From an uncultured SAR116 cluster alpha proteobacterium (lineage in GTDB: Bacteria; Pseudomonadota; Alphaproteobacteria; Puniceispirillales; Puniceispirillaceae), in the NCBI GenBank assembly GCA_902625725.1, contig CACOCY010000009.1:27683-91682 (forward strand): a stretch of DNA of 64,000 nt, in the 5' to 3' direction. Below are positions 8,230-17,640 of this stretch, in pieces. Positions within the stretch are counted from its first letter, which is position 1. Each line of letters begins with the position of its first letter. The notes beneath the pieces are model-generated. The model was not told the origin of the DNA. It ran no database searches and worked only from the letters and a program-made list of their open reading frames with translations. The translations under genes and the position numbers were made by a program.

Positions 8230-9303
8230 ATGGATAAAAAAAACAATCCATCCCCCATCACTTATTCAAGTTCAGGTGTAGATATAGATGCAGGAAATGC
8301 ATTGATAGAAGCTATTAAACCTCACGCAAGGAGAACAAGAACTGACGGTGGTAAAGCAGAACTTGGTGGTTTTGGAGCTTTATTTGATATAAAAAATGCT
8401 GGTTTTTTAGATCCTATTTTAGTTTCTGCCACAGATGGGGTAGGTACTAAGTTAGATGTAGCTCACAAAAGTGGAATACATAGAGGACTTGGCATTGACC
8501 TAGTTGCGATGTGTGCGAATGACCTGTTAGCGCAAGGAGCAACACCTTTATTTTTCTTAGATTATTTTGCCACTGGGAAACTAAAACCAGAGGTGGCCTT
8601 AGAAGTTATAGCTGGCATTGCGGATGGCTGCCTAGAAGCCGGATGCGCATTCATAGGGGGAGAAACTGCAGAAATGCCCGGTATCTATAATAATGACCAA
8701 TATGACTTAGCAGGTTTTTGTGTCGGAGCAGTTGAAAGAGATCAAATTTTGTCACCTGAAAAAGTAAAGTTAGGTAACGTGGCTATTGCTCTTCAGTCAT
8801 CAGGCCTACACGCAAATGGTTTTTCTCTTGTTCGAAATTTAATTCAGCAGGAAAATTTAAATTATAATAGCCCATCCCCCTTTGATAGAAATATTTCACT
8901 TGCTAAGAGCATCCTCTCACCAACAAGAATTTATAAAGCGGCAGTAGAAGCTGCAATATTATTTGGTGGTGTTACAGGATTTTCCCATATCACTGGAGGG
9001 GGGTTAATTGAAAATCCACCAAGATGCTTTAGTAAAGATTTATGCCTGAGATTAAGTTTAAAACATCGCCCGCTACCTCCAGTTTTTCAATGGATCAAGT
9101 CCACTGGTAATATATCTGATGTTGAATTTGCACGTACATTTAATTGCGGTATTGGTGGTATAATCTTTGTTGAAGAAGAAACAGCAGACAGCCTTCTCAG
9201 AGTGATTAGAGAAACAGGGGAAGATGCTTGGATAGCTGGTCAGATAGAGAGCCGAATTGATAAACCTGTTATACTAGAGGATACCAAAAATTCATGGGCT
9301 TGA
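8230..9303 (+). CDS. purM: Phosphoribosylformylglycinamidine cyclo-ligase
   Basis: PurM (AIR synthetase) closes the imidazole ring, converting FGAM to AIR with ATP, in de novo purine synthesis. The 357 residues have the N-terminal YSSSGVDIDAGN, VSATDGVGTKLDVA, the metal and ATP region MCANDLLAQGATPLFFLDY, the GGETAEMPG motif, and the C-terminal GFSHITGGGLIENPPR. All are hallmarks of the family, and the length is standard. A TATAAT-like element at 8209-8214 lies just upstream of the ATG and could be the -10. purN follows after 27 bases, the classic purM-purN pair. Confidence 0.98.
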   Translation: MDKKNNPSPITYSSSGVDIDAGNALIEAIKPHARRTRTDGGKAELGGFGALFDIKNAGFLDPILVSATDGVGTKLDVAHKSGIHRGLGIDLVAMCANDLLAQGATPLFFLDYFATGKLKPEVALEVIAGIADGCLEAGCAFIGGETAEMPGIYNNDQYDLAGFCVGAVERDQILSPEKVKLGNVAIALQSSGLHANGFSLVRNLIQQENLNYNSPSPFDRNISLAKSILSPTRIYKAAVEAAILFGGVTGFSHITGGGLIENPPRCFSKDLCLRLSLKHRPLPPVFQWIKSTGNISDVEFARTFNCGIGGIIFVEEETADSLLRVIRETGEDAWIAGQIESRIDKPVILEDTKNSWA

Positions 9304-9330
9304 TCTTTCAAAACTTTATGCAAACTTAAA

Positions 9331-10011
9331 ATGTCAAAAATCGCTATTCTAATATCAGGGCGCGGCAGCAATATGACCGCGTTATTAAATGCAATCAAAA
9401 CAAAAAATCTCGATTGCCACGTTGTGTGCGTTATCGCAAATAAAAAGTCACAAGGACTTGAATTTGCCGCAAAACGCAATATCCCAACTAGACTTATAGA
9501 ACGCAATAAATTTGACAGCAAAGAAACTCACGAAATCAAACTTATTGATGTGCTATTAAGTTACCAGCCCGATTGGATTTTACTAGCAGGATATATGGCC
9601 ATACTTTCCCCAAAAATTATTGAGGTTTTTGGAGGAAAAATAATAAATATTCATCCCTCTCTGCTACCTAAGTTCAAGGGACTTGATACACATCGCAGAG
9701 CAATGGAAGCCAAAGAGAATAAACATGGGACTACTATACACATAGTAACAAATGAGCTAGACGGTGGCCCTATAATTGCCCAGTCTGAAATAAACGTGTT
9801 ACCGAGTGATACAAGTGAAACATTGAGGCATCGTGTACTTGAAGAAGAGCACATTTTGTATCCTCTAGTTTTAGAAGCGCTAACAAAAAAATATCTAGAG
9901 ATCAAATCTTTCAAAGTAATTTGGCATCAAGCCCCACCAATGTTTGAGTTGGAAAATAAAGCGATAGAGGTTTCCGTCAAGCCTTTTTTGAAGATAAAAA
10001 ATATAGTTTAA
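9331..10011 (+). CDS. purN: Phosphoribosylglycinamide formyltransferase
   Basis: PurN transfers the formyl group of 10-formyltetrahydrofolate to GAR in the third step of purine synthesis. The product begins MSKIAILISGRGSNMTALL with the phosphate-binding loop. The catalytic Asn-His-Asp set is visible in IINIHPSLLPKFKGLDTHRRA and HIVTNELDGGPIIAQ. At 226 residues it is slightly longer than the roughly 200 of many PurN proteins because of a C-terminal extension after about residue 190. It is likely co-transcribed with purM. Confidence 0.97.
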   Translation: MSKIAILISGRGSNMTALLNAIKTKNLDCHVVCVIANKKSQGLEFAAKRNIPTRLIERNKFDSKETHEIKLIDVLLSYQPDWILLAGYMAILSPKIIEVFGGKIINIHPSLLPKFKGLDTHRRAMEAKENKHGTTIHIVTNELDGGPIIAQSEINVLPSDTSETLRHRVLEEEHILYPLVLEALTKKYLEIKSFKVIWHQAPPMFELENKAIEVSVKPFLKIKNIV

Positions 10012-10089
10012 ATCGATTGCCTATTGTTTCCTTTCAGTGCATTATAAATTTAACATTAGTTTACGCTAGTAAAAAGGTACGATACAAAA

Positions 10090-10221
10090 ATGAAGACGGA
10101 TAAATTTGACAAGCAAGCTGTCAATCATCTCTCCTTTTATGAAGGATTTCTCTCTCTATCTAAGATAGTAATAGCTGGTATTATTACGATTTTGATATTA
10201 ATGGCTATTTTCCTTCTTTAA
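10090..10221 (+). CDS. aa3-type cytochrome c oxidase subunit IV, small membrane protein
   Basis: This 43-residue product matches the bacterial aa3-type oxidase subunit IV family (COX4_pro_2 type), single-helix accessory subunits found beside other genes in alphaproteobacteria. A short charged N-terminus carries NHLSFYEGFLSLSK, the family signature around a conserved H-x3-Y-x-G-F-L pattern, and then one transmembrane helix (about residues 26-43) to the C-terminus. The ATG at 10090 is preceded by a weak AAGGT at about 10075. It stands alone between purN and the convergent ndk, away from any visible cytochrome oxidase genes. Confidence 0.75.
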   Translation: MKTDKFDKQAVNHLSFYEGFLSLSKIVIAGIITILILMAIFLL

Positions 10222-10305
10222 AAAATATTATTCTTGTAAAGCAATAAATTCATTATTACGTGTTAAATTGTTCAATTCTGAAATCATCACAGAAAGTGAT
10301 AGATT

Positions 10306-10728
10306 TTAGCTCACAATCTCACTATCTATAAAAAAATGAGCGATTTCTGCAACAGCGTTTTCATAACTATCAGAACCGTGAACTGAATTAGCTTCTATAC
10401 TTTCAGCATACTCTTTTCTAATTGTTCCCTCTGCAGCTTCGGACGGATTTGTTGCTCCCATTATCTCTCTATACAACAGAACCGCATTCTCACCCTCTAG
10501 GACTTGCACTATCACAGGACCAGAGGTCATGAAGGAGACTAAATCGCTATAAAATGGTCTTTCTGCGTGTATAGCATAAAAATCTTTTGCCTGTTTTTCA
10601 GACATAAGTATTCTCTTTTGAGCTACAATCCGCAAACCACTCGCCTCTATTTTCGCGTTAATAGCACCCGTTATATTACGTCTTGTGGCATCTGGTTTAA
10701 TGATTGAGAAAGTACGTTGTATTGACAT
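10306..10728 (-). CDS. ndk: Nucleoside diphosphate kinase
   Basis: Ndk moves the gamma phosphate between nucleoside triphosphates and diphosphates, balancing NTP and dNTP pools. The 140 residues start [18 protein letters not shown], the standard opening. The phospho-acceptor His117 lies in NSVHGSDS, and the nucleotide-contacting motif [17 protein letters not shown] is complete. The length is normal. An AAGGAA ribosome binding site sits about 6-11 bases before the ATG at 10728. It has its own upstream region of about 180 bases after holC, with only weak small palindromes visible (for example AAAGG-CT-CCTTT near 10853-10864). Confidence 0.98.
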   Translation of the reverse strand: MSIQRTFSIIKPDATRRNITGAINAKIEASGLRIVAQKRILMSEKQAKDFYAIHAERPFYSDLVSFMTSGPVIVQVLEGENAVLLYREIMGATNPSEAAEGTIRKEYAESIEANSVHGSDSYENAVAEIAHFFIDSEIVS

Positions 10729-10912
10729 AAAATATTCCTTTTTTAAAAAGTGTACGCGCTAAGTTATAATTTTTAATACAAACTATACAATAAAGCCAGC
10801 AAACTCTATGTTGCAAGCCAAACAAGTCAATTGAGAAAACAAAACCTCCTATCAAAGGCTCCTTTCAAAAATATTTTCATATAAAAATATGTTGAACTCA
10901 TATTAATAGGAT

Positions 10913-11377
10913 TTACTTACTTTGGTGCCAACCACCTGAGTCAGTCTGAGTGAAATAGCGACAAACATTTTGAGGTCTTAAGGACAAATCACGCCATTGA
11001 CCTCTTGCATTTTCTAACTCGTTTGTTGAGGACCCATCAAATAAATTAAACACATGCGTAAAAGCATTAGGTTTTCCTAGACTTAAACCGTTTGTTAACA
11101 TTAAAATGTCTGCGTTTATTGGATTATCTTCAGCTGTTGAAGATAACCAAATAGGTGCAAAATCAGAAAGACCTTCATCAAATAAACCATGTGCAATAAA
11201 ACTATCTTTTTTATTAGTCCACAGGTTATCGCTCAAAGATGAAAGTTTATCCTCTGGAGCAACAATTAGTAATTTATTAGAGTTTCTAAGTGCTTCTTCT
11301 GCAATTAAAATTGCTGGTTCAATATAATCACCAAAAACGATATGATAAAAATCAAATCTATGAAACGTTTTACTCAC
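10913..11377 (-). CDS. holC: DNA polymerase III chi subunit
   Basis: HolC connects the clamp loader to single-stranded DNA-binding protein during replication. The 154-residue product opens with RFDFYHIVFGDYIEPAILIAEEA, like alphaproteobacterial HolC, and has VAPEDKLSSLSDNLWT and GLFDEGLSDFAPIWLSS typical of the Rossmann-like chi fold. Its C-terminus has the conserved ARGQWRDL. It starts 3 bases after the pepA stop, the usual pepA-holC operon of this class. Confidence 0.9.
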   Translation of the reverse strand: MSKTFHRFDFYHIVFGDYIEPAILIAEEALRNSNKLLIVAPEDKLSSLSDNLWTNKKDSFIAHGLFDEGLSDFAPIWLSSTAEDNPINADILMLTNGLSLGKPNAFTHVFNLFDGSSTNELENARGQWRDLSLRPQNVCRYFTQTDSGGWHQSK

Positions 11378-11380
11378 TAA

Positions 11381-12838
11381 TCAGTCATCCTTGACTGGTT
11401 GCCAGTCGTCTATAACTTGATTAAGCAGTCTTACTCCAAAGCCTGTGCCGCCCTTAGGTACACCAGCAGCAACATTATCCGACCACGCCTTGCCAGCAAT
11501 ATCAAGATGAGCCCATGGGATATTTTTGTTTATAAACCTATTTAGAAAACAAGCTGCCGTTATGGATCCACCGAGTGGACCACCTATATTTTTCATGTCT
11601 GCAATATGCGATTTGAGCTGTTTGTTATAGGCCTCTTCCATTGGCATCCTCCAGCTTTTTTCAGAAACTTTCTTCCCTGCCCTCATGATTTGCTCGCATA
11701 GTTTATCACTATTAGAGAACAAACCTGCGTATTCTTTGCCCAAAGACGCGATTATAGATCCTGTCAAGGTCGCAAGATCAATGATAGCTTGGGGTTTATA
11801 TTCTTGCTGGACGTAAGTAAGCACGTCTGCAAGCACAAGCCTGCCCTCTGCGTCCGTATTTATCACCTCAATAGTTTGACCTGACATAGAAGTAACTACA
11901 TCTCCAGGCCGCTGTGCATTGCCATCCGGCATATTTTCAACAAGACCAATAACCCCGACCACATTTTTATTGACTTTTCGGCCAGCTAAGGCACACATGG
12001 CGCCGGTTACCGCCCCTGCTCCTCCCATATCCCATTTCATATCTTCCATCCCTCTTGAGGGCTTTATGGATATACCACCAGTATCAAAGCACACACCTTT
12101 ACCCACCAAGGCTAATGGTGATTCCTCTCCTCCTCCATTCCACTCCATCACCACAATAATGGACTCTCGAACACTACCTTGACCAACACCAAGAAGAGCA
12201 CCCATACCAAGTTTCATCATTTCTTTTTCAGTTAGGATAGAAACTCTTAAACCTAGTTCATTTAGCTGCTCACACCTTTCGGCAAACTTTTTAGGAAAAA
12301 GGACATTAGCCGGTTCAAAAGCAAGGTCTCGTGCCAGATGCACACCATCCGCAATAGCTTTCACATTTGACCATATTTTCTCAAATCGAGTTTCTTTAAT
12401 ACCCGTAATAACAAGAGTTACATCTGTAGACACTAATTCTTTTTTAGAGAAATATTTGTTAAATTCATAAGAAGCAAGAGTTGCCCCTAACAAAATACCT
12501 TCTATAATTTCATCCTTCAAATTCTCAGGCGCAAAAATTACTTCATGAAATGGCTTTTTTTTCATCGCTTTAAAAAGTTCATCGCCCCATTTTTCTGCCT
12601 CGACTATTGTTTTTAGCCCTTCTCCCATCCCACCAATCAGAACATTATGATTTTTAGGAAAAACAGATAAAAAAGCACCATTTTTTGCTTTGTAAGAGAC
12701 CCTGTCCATGCAATCACTTATGTTATCAGCTAAGTCTTTTTTTACATCTTGAAGAAATTCAAGTTTGTTATTTACACAAAAAACAGTAGCACTCTGTTTC
12801 GGGCTTAATGAAAAAATAGCTTTAAATTGAAAACTCAT
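11381..12838 (-). CDS. pepA: Leucyl aminopeptidase (M17 family)
   Basis: PepA is a cytoplasmic, hexameric, two-metal aminopeptidase that releases N-terminal residues from peptides. The 485-residue protein has an N-terminal macro-like domain and a C-terminal catalytic domain. Metal-binding motifs are VGKGVCFDTGGISIKPS, KWDMGGAGAV, and the family signature NTDAEGRLVLAD near residue 330, followed by DLATLTGS. Length and motifs are standard. It is transcribed toward holC and diverges from lptF across a 203-base spacer that presumably holds both promoters. PepA of enteric bacteria also binds DNA; nothing here tests that role. Confidence 0.97.
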   Translation of the reverse strand: MSFQFKAIFSLSPKQSATVFCVNNKLEFLQDVKKDLADNISDCMDRVSYKAKNGAFLSVFPKNHNVLIGGMGEGLKTIVEAEKWGDELFKAMKKKPFHEVIFAPENLKDEIIEGILLGATLASYEFNKYFSKKELVSTDVTLVITGIKETRFEKIWSNVKAIADGVHLARDLAFEPANVLFPKKFAERCEQLNELGLRVSILTEKEMMKLGMGALLGVGQGSVRESIIVVMEWNGGGEESPLALVGKGVCFDTGGISIKPSRGMEDMKWDMGGAGAVTGAMCALAGRKVNKNVVGVIGLVENMPDGNAQRPGDVVTSMSGQTIEVINTDAEGRLVLADVLTYVQQEYKPQAIIDLATLTGSIIASLGKEYAGLFSNSDKLCEQIMRAGKKVSEKSWRMPMEEAYNKQLKSHIADMKNIGGPLGGSITAACFLNRFINKNIPWAHLDIAGKAWSDNVAAGVPKGGTGFGVRLLNQVIDDWQPVKDD

Positions 12839-13041
12839 TTTATGAAATTCCTACAAAGTTATTAGCAAATATTTGCAGCATATAATAAAAACGCTAGTTT
12901 TATGGGGGTTGTGAAGAACATTTGCAATAAAAATCGTTTTGCATAAGTCATATAAGACACTATCTTATATTTTAATTTATATGTGCAAATTTAGAAAAAT
13001 ATGTTTAAAACTATGGAAAAAAAGCAGCTTTTGGTACTTTC

Positions 13042-14166
13042 ATGAACAACCAAATCAACAAATATTTATTTAACCATATTGTGGGAATATGGTTAATTAT
13101 ATTAAGCTGTTTAATGATTGTAATATGGTTAAATCAATCTCTTCGTATATTAGAGATTGTCATCACGCAAGGGGCCTCTTCTATAGAGTTTTTGAGCTAT
13201 TCTATCCTTGCAGCGCCTCTCTGGATGATTGTTACTATTCCGATTTCTGCATTTATAGCTATATTGTGGACACTTCATCGTTTTCTCGCAGATAGAGAAA
13301 TTGTTGTAATGCATGCTGTTGGCTTGAGCCCACTCCAACTTTCTATTGCGCCGATTAGTTTTAGTTTGATATTATGTTTTCTTTTGTTTTTTAATTCATT
13401 GGTGCTACTCCCGCTAAGCTTTTCTAAATTTAAAACAGTTCAAGATGATGTGCGCAACACTATTCCAAAATTACTAATACAAGATAATGTTTTCATCGAT
13501 ATTGATAAAAATTTAACAATTTTCATAGGAGAAAAGCATTCCAGAAATGCAGTTGGAAATGTATTCATTCAAGATAGACGCGATCGAATTCATCATGTTA
13601 CGTTCACAGCAAAATCTGGAGAATTCAGAACTTTAAAAAATAAGCCTGTATTTGTTCTTCTTCAGGGTCAAAGGACCGAAACAAGCGTTGAACTAAGAAA
13701 AAGTACAACCTTGTCATTTGATAGTTATACACTCAACATCACAAGAGCTAATGAAAAACAATCTACCTTGGAGCGTATAAAAGATGCAAATGAAGAGTCT
13801 GTCTCAAACCTATTTAAACGTGAGCTGGCACTAAATGATCGTTATTGGCGACAAAGATATGCAGAAGGACATTATAGATTATCTTCTCCAATAATGGTTG
13901 TTTCTTTATCATTTACGGCCGTTGCTCTATTTTTTTATCGACTTTCAAAGCAATTAAGCAATGTAAAACGCTTATTACTCGCTGGGCTTCTAGGTTTTGG
14001 CATTCAAATTTTATACATTGTTAGCAAGTCAGCAGTGATTAATTATCCATTTTTATGGCCATCAATGTACATTATTCCTGTCGTACCGGTGATAATTGGT
14101 TTCTTGAGCATAGTTCGCAGCAGTCAAAAAGATAAATTACTAAACTTTCAATTAGCGGAGCTTTAG
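13042..14166 (+). CDS. lptF: LPS export ABC transporter permease LptF
   Basis: LptF is one of the two inner-membrane permeases of the LptB2FG transporter that extracts lipopolysaccharide from the inner membrane. The 374-residue protein shows an N-terminal helix group (about 10-130), a periplasmic beta-jellyroll (about 130-260) and C-terminal helices (about 285-360), the YjgP/YjgQ layout. The N-terminus MNNQINKYLFNHIVGIWLII and the ANFDREIVVMHAVGLSPLQL-like segment (here DREIVVMHAVGLSP) are family-typical. lptG begins 2 bases downstream, but no lptD follows the pair. Confidence 0.92.
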   Translation: MNNQINKYLFNHIVGIWLIILSCLMIVIWLNQSLRILEIVITQGASSIEFLSYSILAAPLWMIVTIPISAFIAILWTLHRFLADREIVVMHAVGLSPLQLSIAPISFSLILCFLLFFNSLVLLPLSFSKFKTVQDDVRNTIPKLLIQDNVFIDIDKNLTIFIGEKHSRNAVGNVFIQDRRDRIHHVTFTAKSGEFRTLKNKPVFVLLQGQRTETSVELRKSTTLSFDSYTLNITRANEKQSTLERIKDANEESVSNLFKRELALNDRYWRQRYAEGHYRLSSPIMVVSLSFTAVALFFYRLSKQLSNVKRLLLAGLLGFGIQILYIVSKSAVINYPFLWPSMYIIPVVPVIIGFLSIVRSSQKDKLLNFQLAEL

Positions 14167-14168
14167 GA

Positions 14169-15275
14169 GTGAACTGGTTTCCATCCTTAACTGTGACAAT
14201 CTATCTAGCGCGGATCTACTTAATGTGGGTGAGTGGAACCTTGCTCATATTACTAAGTTTTGTTTCTCTTATAGATTTTGTAGAATTATTTCATCGTGTA
14301 TCAAAATATGATTTAGATGTCTCTAATTTTAACGTATTTATGCTAGGTTTGTTTAATTTACCCACACTATTTGATGAAATTCTGCCATTCGGATTACTAT
14401 TTGGTTCTGCTATTTGCTTTTATTTCTGGTCGAAATCTCGTCAAATTGTTGCTATTAGAAGCTTCGGCCTTAATATTTGGCAGACCCTCTTCCCCGTAAT
14501 AATAGCAGCTGGATTTATCGGTTTAATACATATACTTATTTTAAACCCGATTTCCGCTATTATAAGTCAACAACATGACTCACAAATGAATTCTATTTTC
14601 AAAAATCAAAAAAATAATCTTGTATCCATTTCAGCTTCAGGAATTTGGCTTAGAGATACATTTGTGAACGATAAAATAATCATTAATGGCTCAAATATGA
14701 ATACGGAAAAAGCCATTATTTTCAATCCAGTCTTATATGTGCTCAATGAGTCTGGTGGTTTAAAGTGGCTAATAACAGCTAAGTCTATGAAACTTAACAC
14801 TGGATTCTGGGTATTTGACTCACCGCGTCGAATAAAGCAAGACGGAAAAATTGAAATTTTGGAAAATTATAATCCAGAATCAACTTTGGAGAAATCTATT
14901 ATGGTTAATGCCGGAAGGCCCCCGAGAACCATAAGCATATATGCACTATCTGATTATATTGATACATTGAAAACTGCTGGAATTCCCGTAGAAAAACTGC
15001 AAGTGCAATTTCATAAAACACTTGCTTTACCAATTCAACTTATTGGACTTGCTCTCCTTGCTGCTAGCTTTACATTATTAAATCTCGTGGGCCAAAGAGG
15101 AATAAGAATTATAATTTATGGCTTAATAGCCAGTTTCGTATATTATTTTATATCGGACTTAATTTTTCTGCTTGGTCATAATTCAAGACTGCCAGAAATA
15201 ATTGCAGGGTGGCTTCCGTCTATATTAATTCTCACAATCAGTGGTTTTCTTCTTGCTCGTGGAGATGAACATTGA
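14169..15275 (+). CDS. lptG: LPS export ABC transporter permease LptG
   Basis: LptG is the partner permease of LptF in the LPS transporter. The 368 residues show the same helix, periplasmic jellyroll and helix layout, with TVTIYLARIYLMWVSGTLLIL at the start and the cytoplasmic coupling segment SRQIVAIRSFGLNIWQTL near residue 100. I keep the GTG start at 14169; it lies 3 bases after the lptF stop, with AGGAG immediately before it, so the true start could be slightly downstream. lptD usually sits between lptG and surA in this class, but surA begins only 38 bases after the stop. Confidence 0.92.
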   Translation: MNWFPSLTVTIYLARIYLMWVSGTLLILLSFVSLIDFVELFHRVSKYDLDVSNFNVFMLGLFNLPTLFDEILPFGLLFGSAICFYFWSKSRQIVAIRSFGLNIWQTLFPVIIAAGFIGLIHILILNPISAIISQQHDSQMNSIFKNQKNNLVSISASGIWLRDTFVNDKIIINGSNMNTEKAIIFNPVLYVLNESGGLKWLITAKSMKLNTGFWVFDSPRRIKQDGKIEILENYNPESTLEKSIMVNAGRPPRTISIYALSDYIDTLKTAGIPVEKLQVQFHKTLALPIQLIGLALLAASFTLLNLVGQRGIRIIIYGLIASFVYYFISDLIFLLGHNSRLPEIIAGWLPSILILTISGFLLARGDEH

Positions 15276-15313
15276 TATCAAAATCTAATAATGTATAAAA
15301 AAACCTGTTTTAT

Positions 15314-16618
15314 ATGATTTTTTTAAATTTAAAAACTATGACTTTCTCGTCATTTTTTGCCATTTTATTTCTTATATTCCAATTGGTTTTAGTAGAGATT
15401 AAACCTGTCTACGCCATAACAAAAGCTTCTGTTGTTGCGGTTGTTGATGGCATTGCAATTTCCTCAATAGACTTACAAAATAAAATAAAACTATTGCTAC
15501 TTACGATAGGTAAAAAAGAAAATACAGAAAATATAAGTCAATATCGTCAACAGGCTTTAGATATGTTAATTGATGAGACGTTAAAGACACAGGCAGGTAT
15601 CTCTGCAAACCCATCTGCCTTGGAAAATGCATTAAAAACAGCGCCTTCTTTTTTCGAAGATATCTATGGAAGTAAAAATCTTACAGGTGCCGAGCGACTG
15701 CAATCTGCAGGGATTCAAGTTTCTACAGCGCTTGACCAAATAAGTTCAGACGTTATTTGGACAGGAGTATTAACAACAAAATTCAAGCGTCAATTTTCAC
15801 AAGTCGATTTACTTGCAAATGCAGAGCGAGAACGACTGCTTAGCAACTTATCAGCCCCACAATATAAAATTTCTGAAATAGTTTTAATGCCTATTCCTTC
15901 AAGACCGCTGGACCAAACGCAAAAACTTGCTCAACAACTAGTACGGGCAATAAATCAAGGTGCAGATTTTAATGCAATTGCAGCCCAATATTCCATGTCA
16001 GGAAGTTCAAAGAATGGCGGAAAAATAGGATGGGTTCAAGCTCAACGACTCCCCACCGATATCCAAGTTGCAATTGAAAATGCACGATTTAAAAATATGA
16101 AATTAATTTCTGTTAAGTCTAACGAATTTTTTTATATTTTCAGATTGGAGGGGTATCGGGAATTAGGTTTTAATGACCCTGTCCTTGATAAGGTTTCAAT
16201 CGCACGTGCCATAATAAAGCTACCATCTAATCTTTCTGACATAGCAATAAAAAAACAGGTCTCTAACTTAACCTCAGAAAGTAAAAAATTTGTCACATGC
16301 AAAGATTTAGTAGAATTTCATCAGGCCACTGGTAGCAACGTTTCTAGTCAAATTAATAATGTTGTGATTGAGCAACTAGAGGGCAGCTTCCGAGAAACAG
16401 TTCTCGAGTTAGATGTACAGAAAGTTAGTGACGTATTTCATACAGCAAACAATGAACTTATTGTTTTTATGGTTTGTGGTCGTACCAAGGTAGAGCCAGA
16501 TATTCCTCCTCTTGAAAAATTAAAAGAGGCAGAATTCAACAAATTATATTCAGTATTAAGTCTCAGATATCTAATGCGCTTGCGAAGAGCAGCGAGTATC
16601 GAAATTAAAATAAAATGA
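15314..16618 (+). CDS. surA: Periplasmic peptidyl-prolyl isomerase / chaperone SurA
   Basis: SurA escorts unfolded outer-membrane proteins through the periplasm. The 434-residue product has a hydrophobic signal segment (about 9-35), a SurA N-terminal chaperone domain with VVAVVDGIAISSIDLQNKI, and one clear parvulin domain (about 190-285; YKISEIVLMPIP, then ADFNAIAAQYSMSGSSKNGGKIGW). The C-terminal region is less conserved. Two ATGs (15314 and 15338) are possible starts, and neither has a strong ribosome binding site. The stop overlaps the pdxA start by four bases, indicating translational coupling. Confidence 0.9.
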   Translation: MIFLNLKTMTFSSFFAILFLIFQLVLVEIKPVYAITKASVVAVVDGIAISSIDLQNKIKLLLLTIGKKENTENISQYRQQALDMLIDETLKTQAGISANPSALENALKTAPSFFEDIYGSKNLTGAERLQSAGIQVSTALDQISSDVIWTGVLTTKFKRQFSQVDLLANAERERLLSNLSAPQYKISEIVLMPIPSRPLDQTQKLAQQLVRAINQGADFNAIAAQYSMSGSSKNGGKIGWVQAQRLPTDIQVAIENARFKNMKLISVKSNEFFYIFRLEGYRELGFNDPVLDKVSIARAIIKLPSNLSDIAIKKQVSNLTSESKKFVTCKDLVEFHQATGSNVSSQINNVVIEQLEGSFRETVLELDVQKVSDVFHTANNELIVFMVCGRTKVEPDIPPLEKLKEAEFNKLYSVLSLRYLMRLRRAASIEIKIK

Positions 16619-17640
16619 GTTTTCACGGAATATCCAACAAACCTGTAATTGTAACATCAGGAGACCCAAGTGGTATTGGGCCTGAAGTCACCCTGAAAGC
16701 TGCACAAGTTTGTCGTACCCCGTTCGTGGTAGTAGCAGACATTGACCACATGAGAAAATTATCGGCTGAGTTGGGTCTAGATTTAGTTATCGATCTATGG
16801 AAATCAGGTCAAAAACTTAAACCAAAAACATTATCAATTATACAGCAAACATGGTCTGCAGAGATAAAACCAGGAAAACCTAATGATAAAAATAGCGATG
16901 GTATTTTAAGCTCTATAAAAAGTGCCGTTGAACAGGTAAAAATAGGAAATGCATGCGCATTGGTAACAAACCCAATTAATAAGTTCGTTCTATACGAGTC
17001 CGGTTTCAAATTCCCTGGACATACAGAATATTTAGCTTCGCTATCTGACAAAAAAAAGTATTCAGTCATGATGTTAGCAAATAGTCATTTGAGAGTAATA
17101 CCCGTAACAATACATAATTCTATTGCCAAGATACCAGAACTCCTTACATTTGATGCTATTTATCAAACAATAATAATAGTAAAACAAGACTTACAAAAAT
17201 TTTTTGGAATATCAGAACCAAAAATAGCCGTATGTGGATTAAATCCTCATGCTGGAGAAAGAGGCAAGCTCGGTAATGAGGATGAGACTATAATTAAACC
17301 CGTAATATTAAAACTTCAATCAGAAGGTGTTAATGCCAAGGGCCCCTTACCAGCTGATAGTCTATTTCATCCTTCTGCACGGAATAAATTTGATTGTGTG
17401 ATCGGAATGTATCATGATCAAGTTCTACCTATTGTTAAAGCTCTTGATTTCGAGAAAACAGTAAACATCACACTCGGGCTAGATTTTATACGTACCTCAC
17501 CTGATCATGGCACTGCCTATGATATAGCGGGCAAAAATGTCGCAAATGCAGAAAGTTTGATAACTGCAATAGATACTGCGAGAATGATGAGTGATACATA
17601 TTTATATTTTACTGCTAAAAATAAAAAAAGAAAAACTTAA
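16615..17640 (+). CDS. pdxA: 4-hydroxythreonine-4-phosphate dehydrogenase
   Basis: PdxA oxidises 4-phosphohydroxy-L-threonine with NAD in the DXP-dependent pyridoxal phosphate pathway. The 341 residues start with VTSGDPSGIGPEVTLKAA, the family N-terminus. Metal-ligand histidines are visible in FPGHTEYLA, MYHDQVLPI and TSPDHGTAYDIAG. The length is standard. It overlaps surA by ATGA and abuts rsmA, forming the usual surA-pdxA-rsmA operon. Confidence 0.97.
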   Translation: MSFHGISNKPVIVTSGDPSGIGPEVTLKAAQVCRTPFVVVADIDHMRKLSAELGLDLVIDLWKSGQKLKPKTLSIIQQTWSAEIKPGKPNDKNSDGILSSIKSAVEQVKIGNACALVTNPINKFVLYESGFKFPGHTEYLASLSDKKKYSVMMLANSHLRVIPVTIHNSIAKIPELLTFDAIYQTIIIVKQDLQKFFGISEPKIAVCGLNPHAGERGKLGNEDETIIKPVILKLQSEGVNAKGPLPADSLFHPSARNKFDCVIGMYHDQVLPIVKALDFEKTVNITLGLDFIRTSPDHGTAYDIAGKNVANAESLITAIDTARMMSDTYLYFTAKNKKRKT

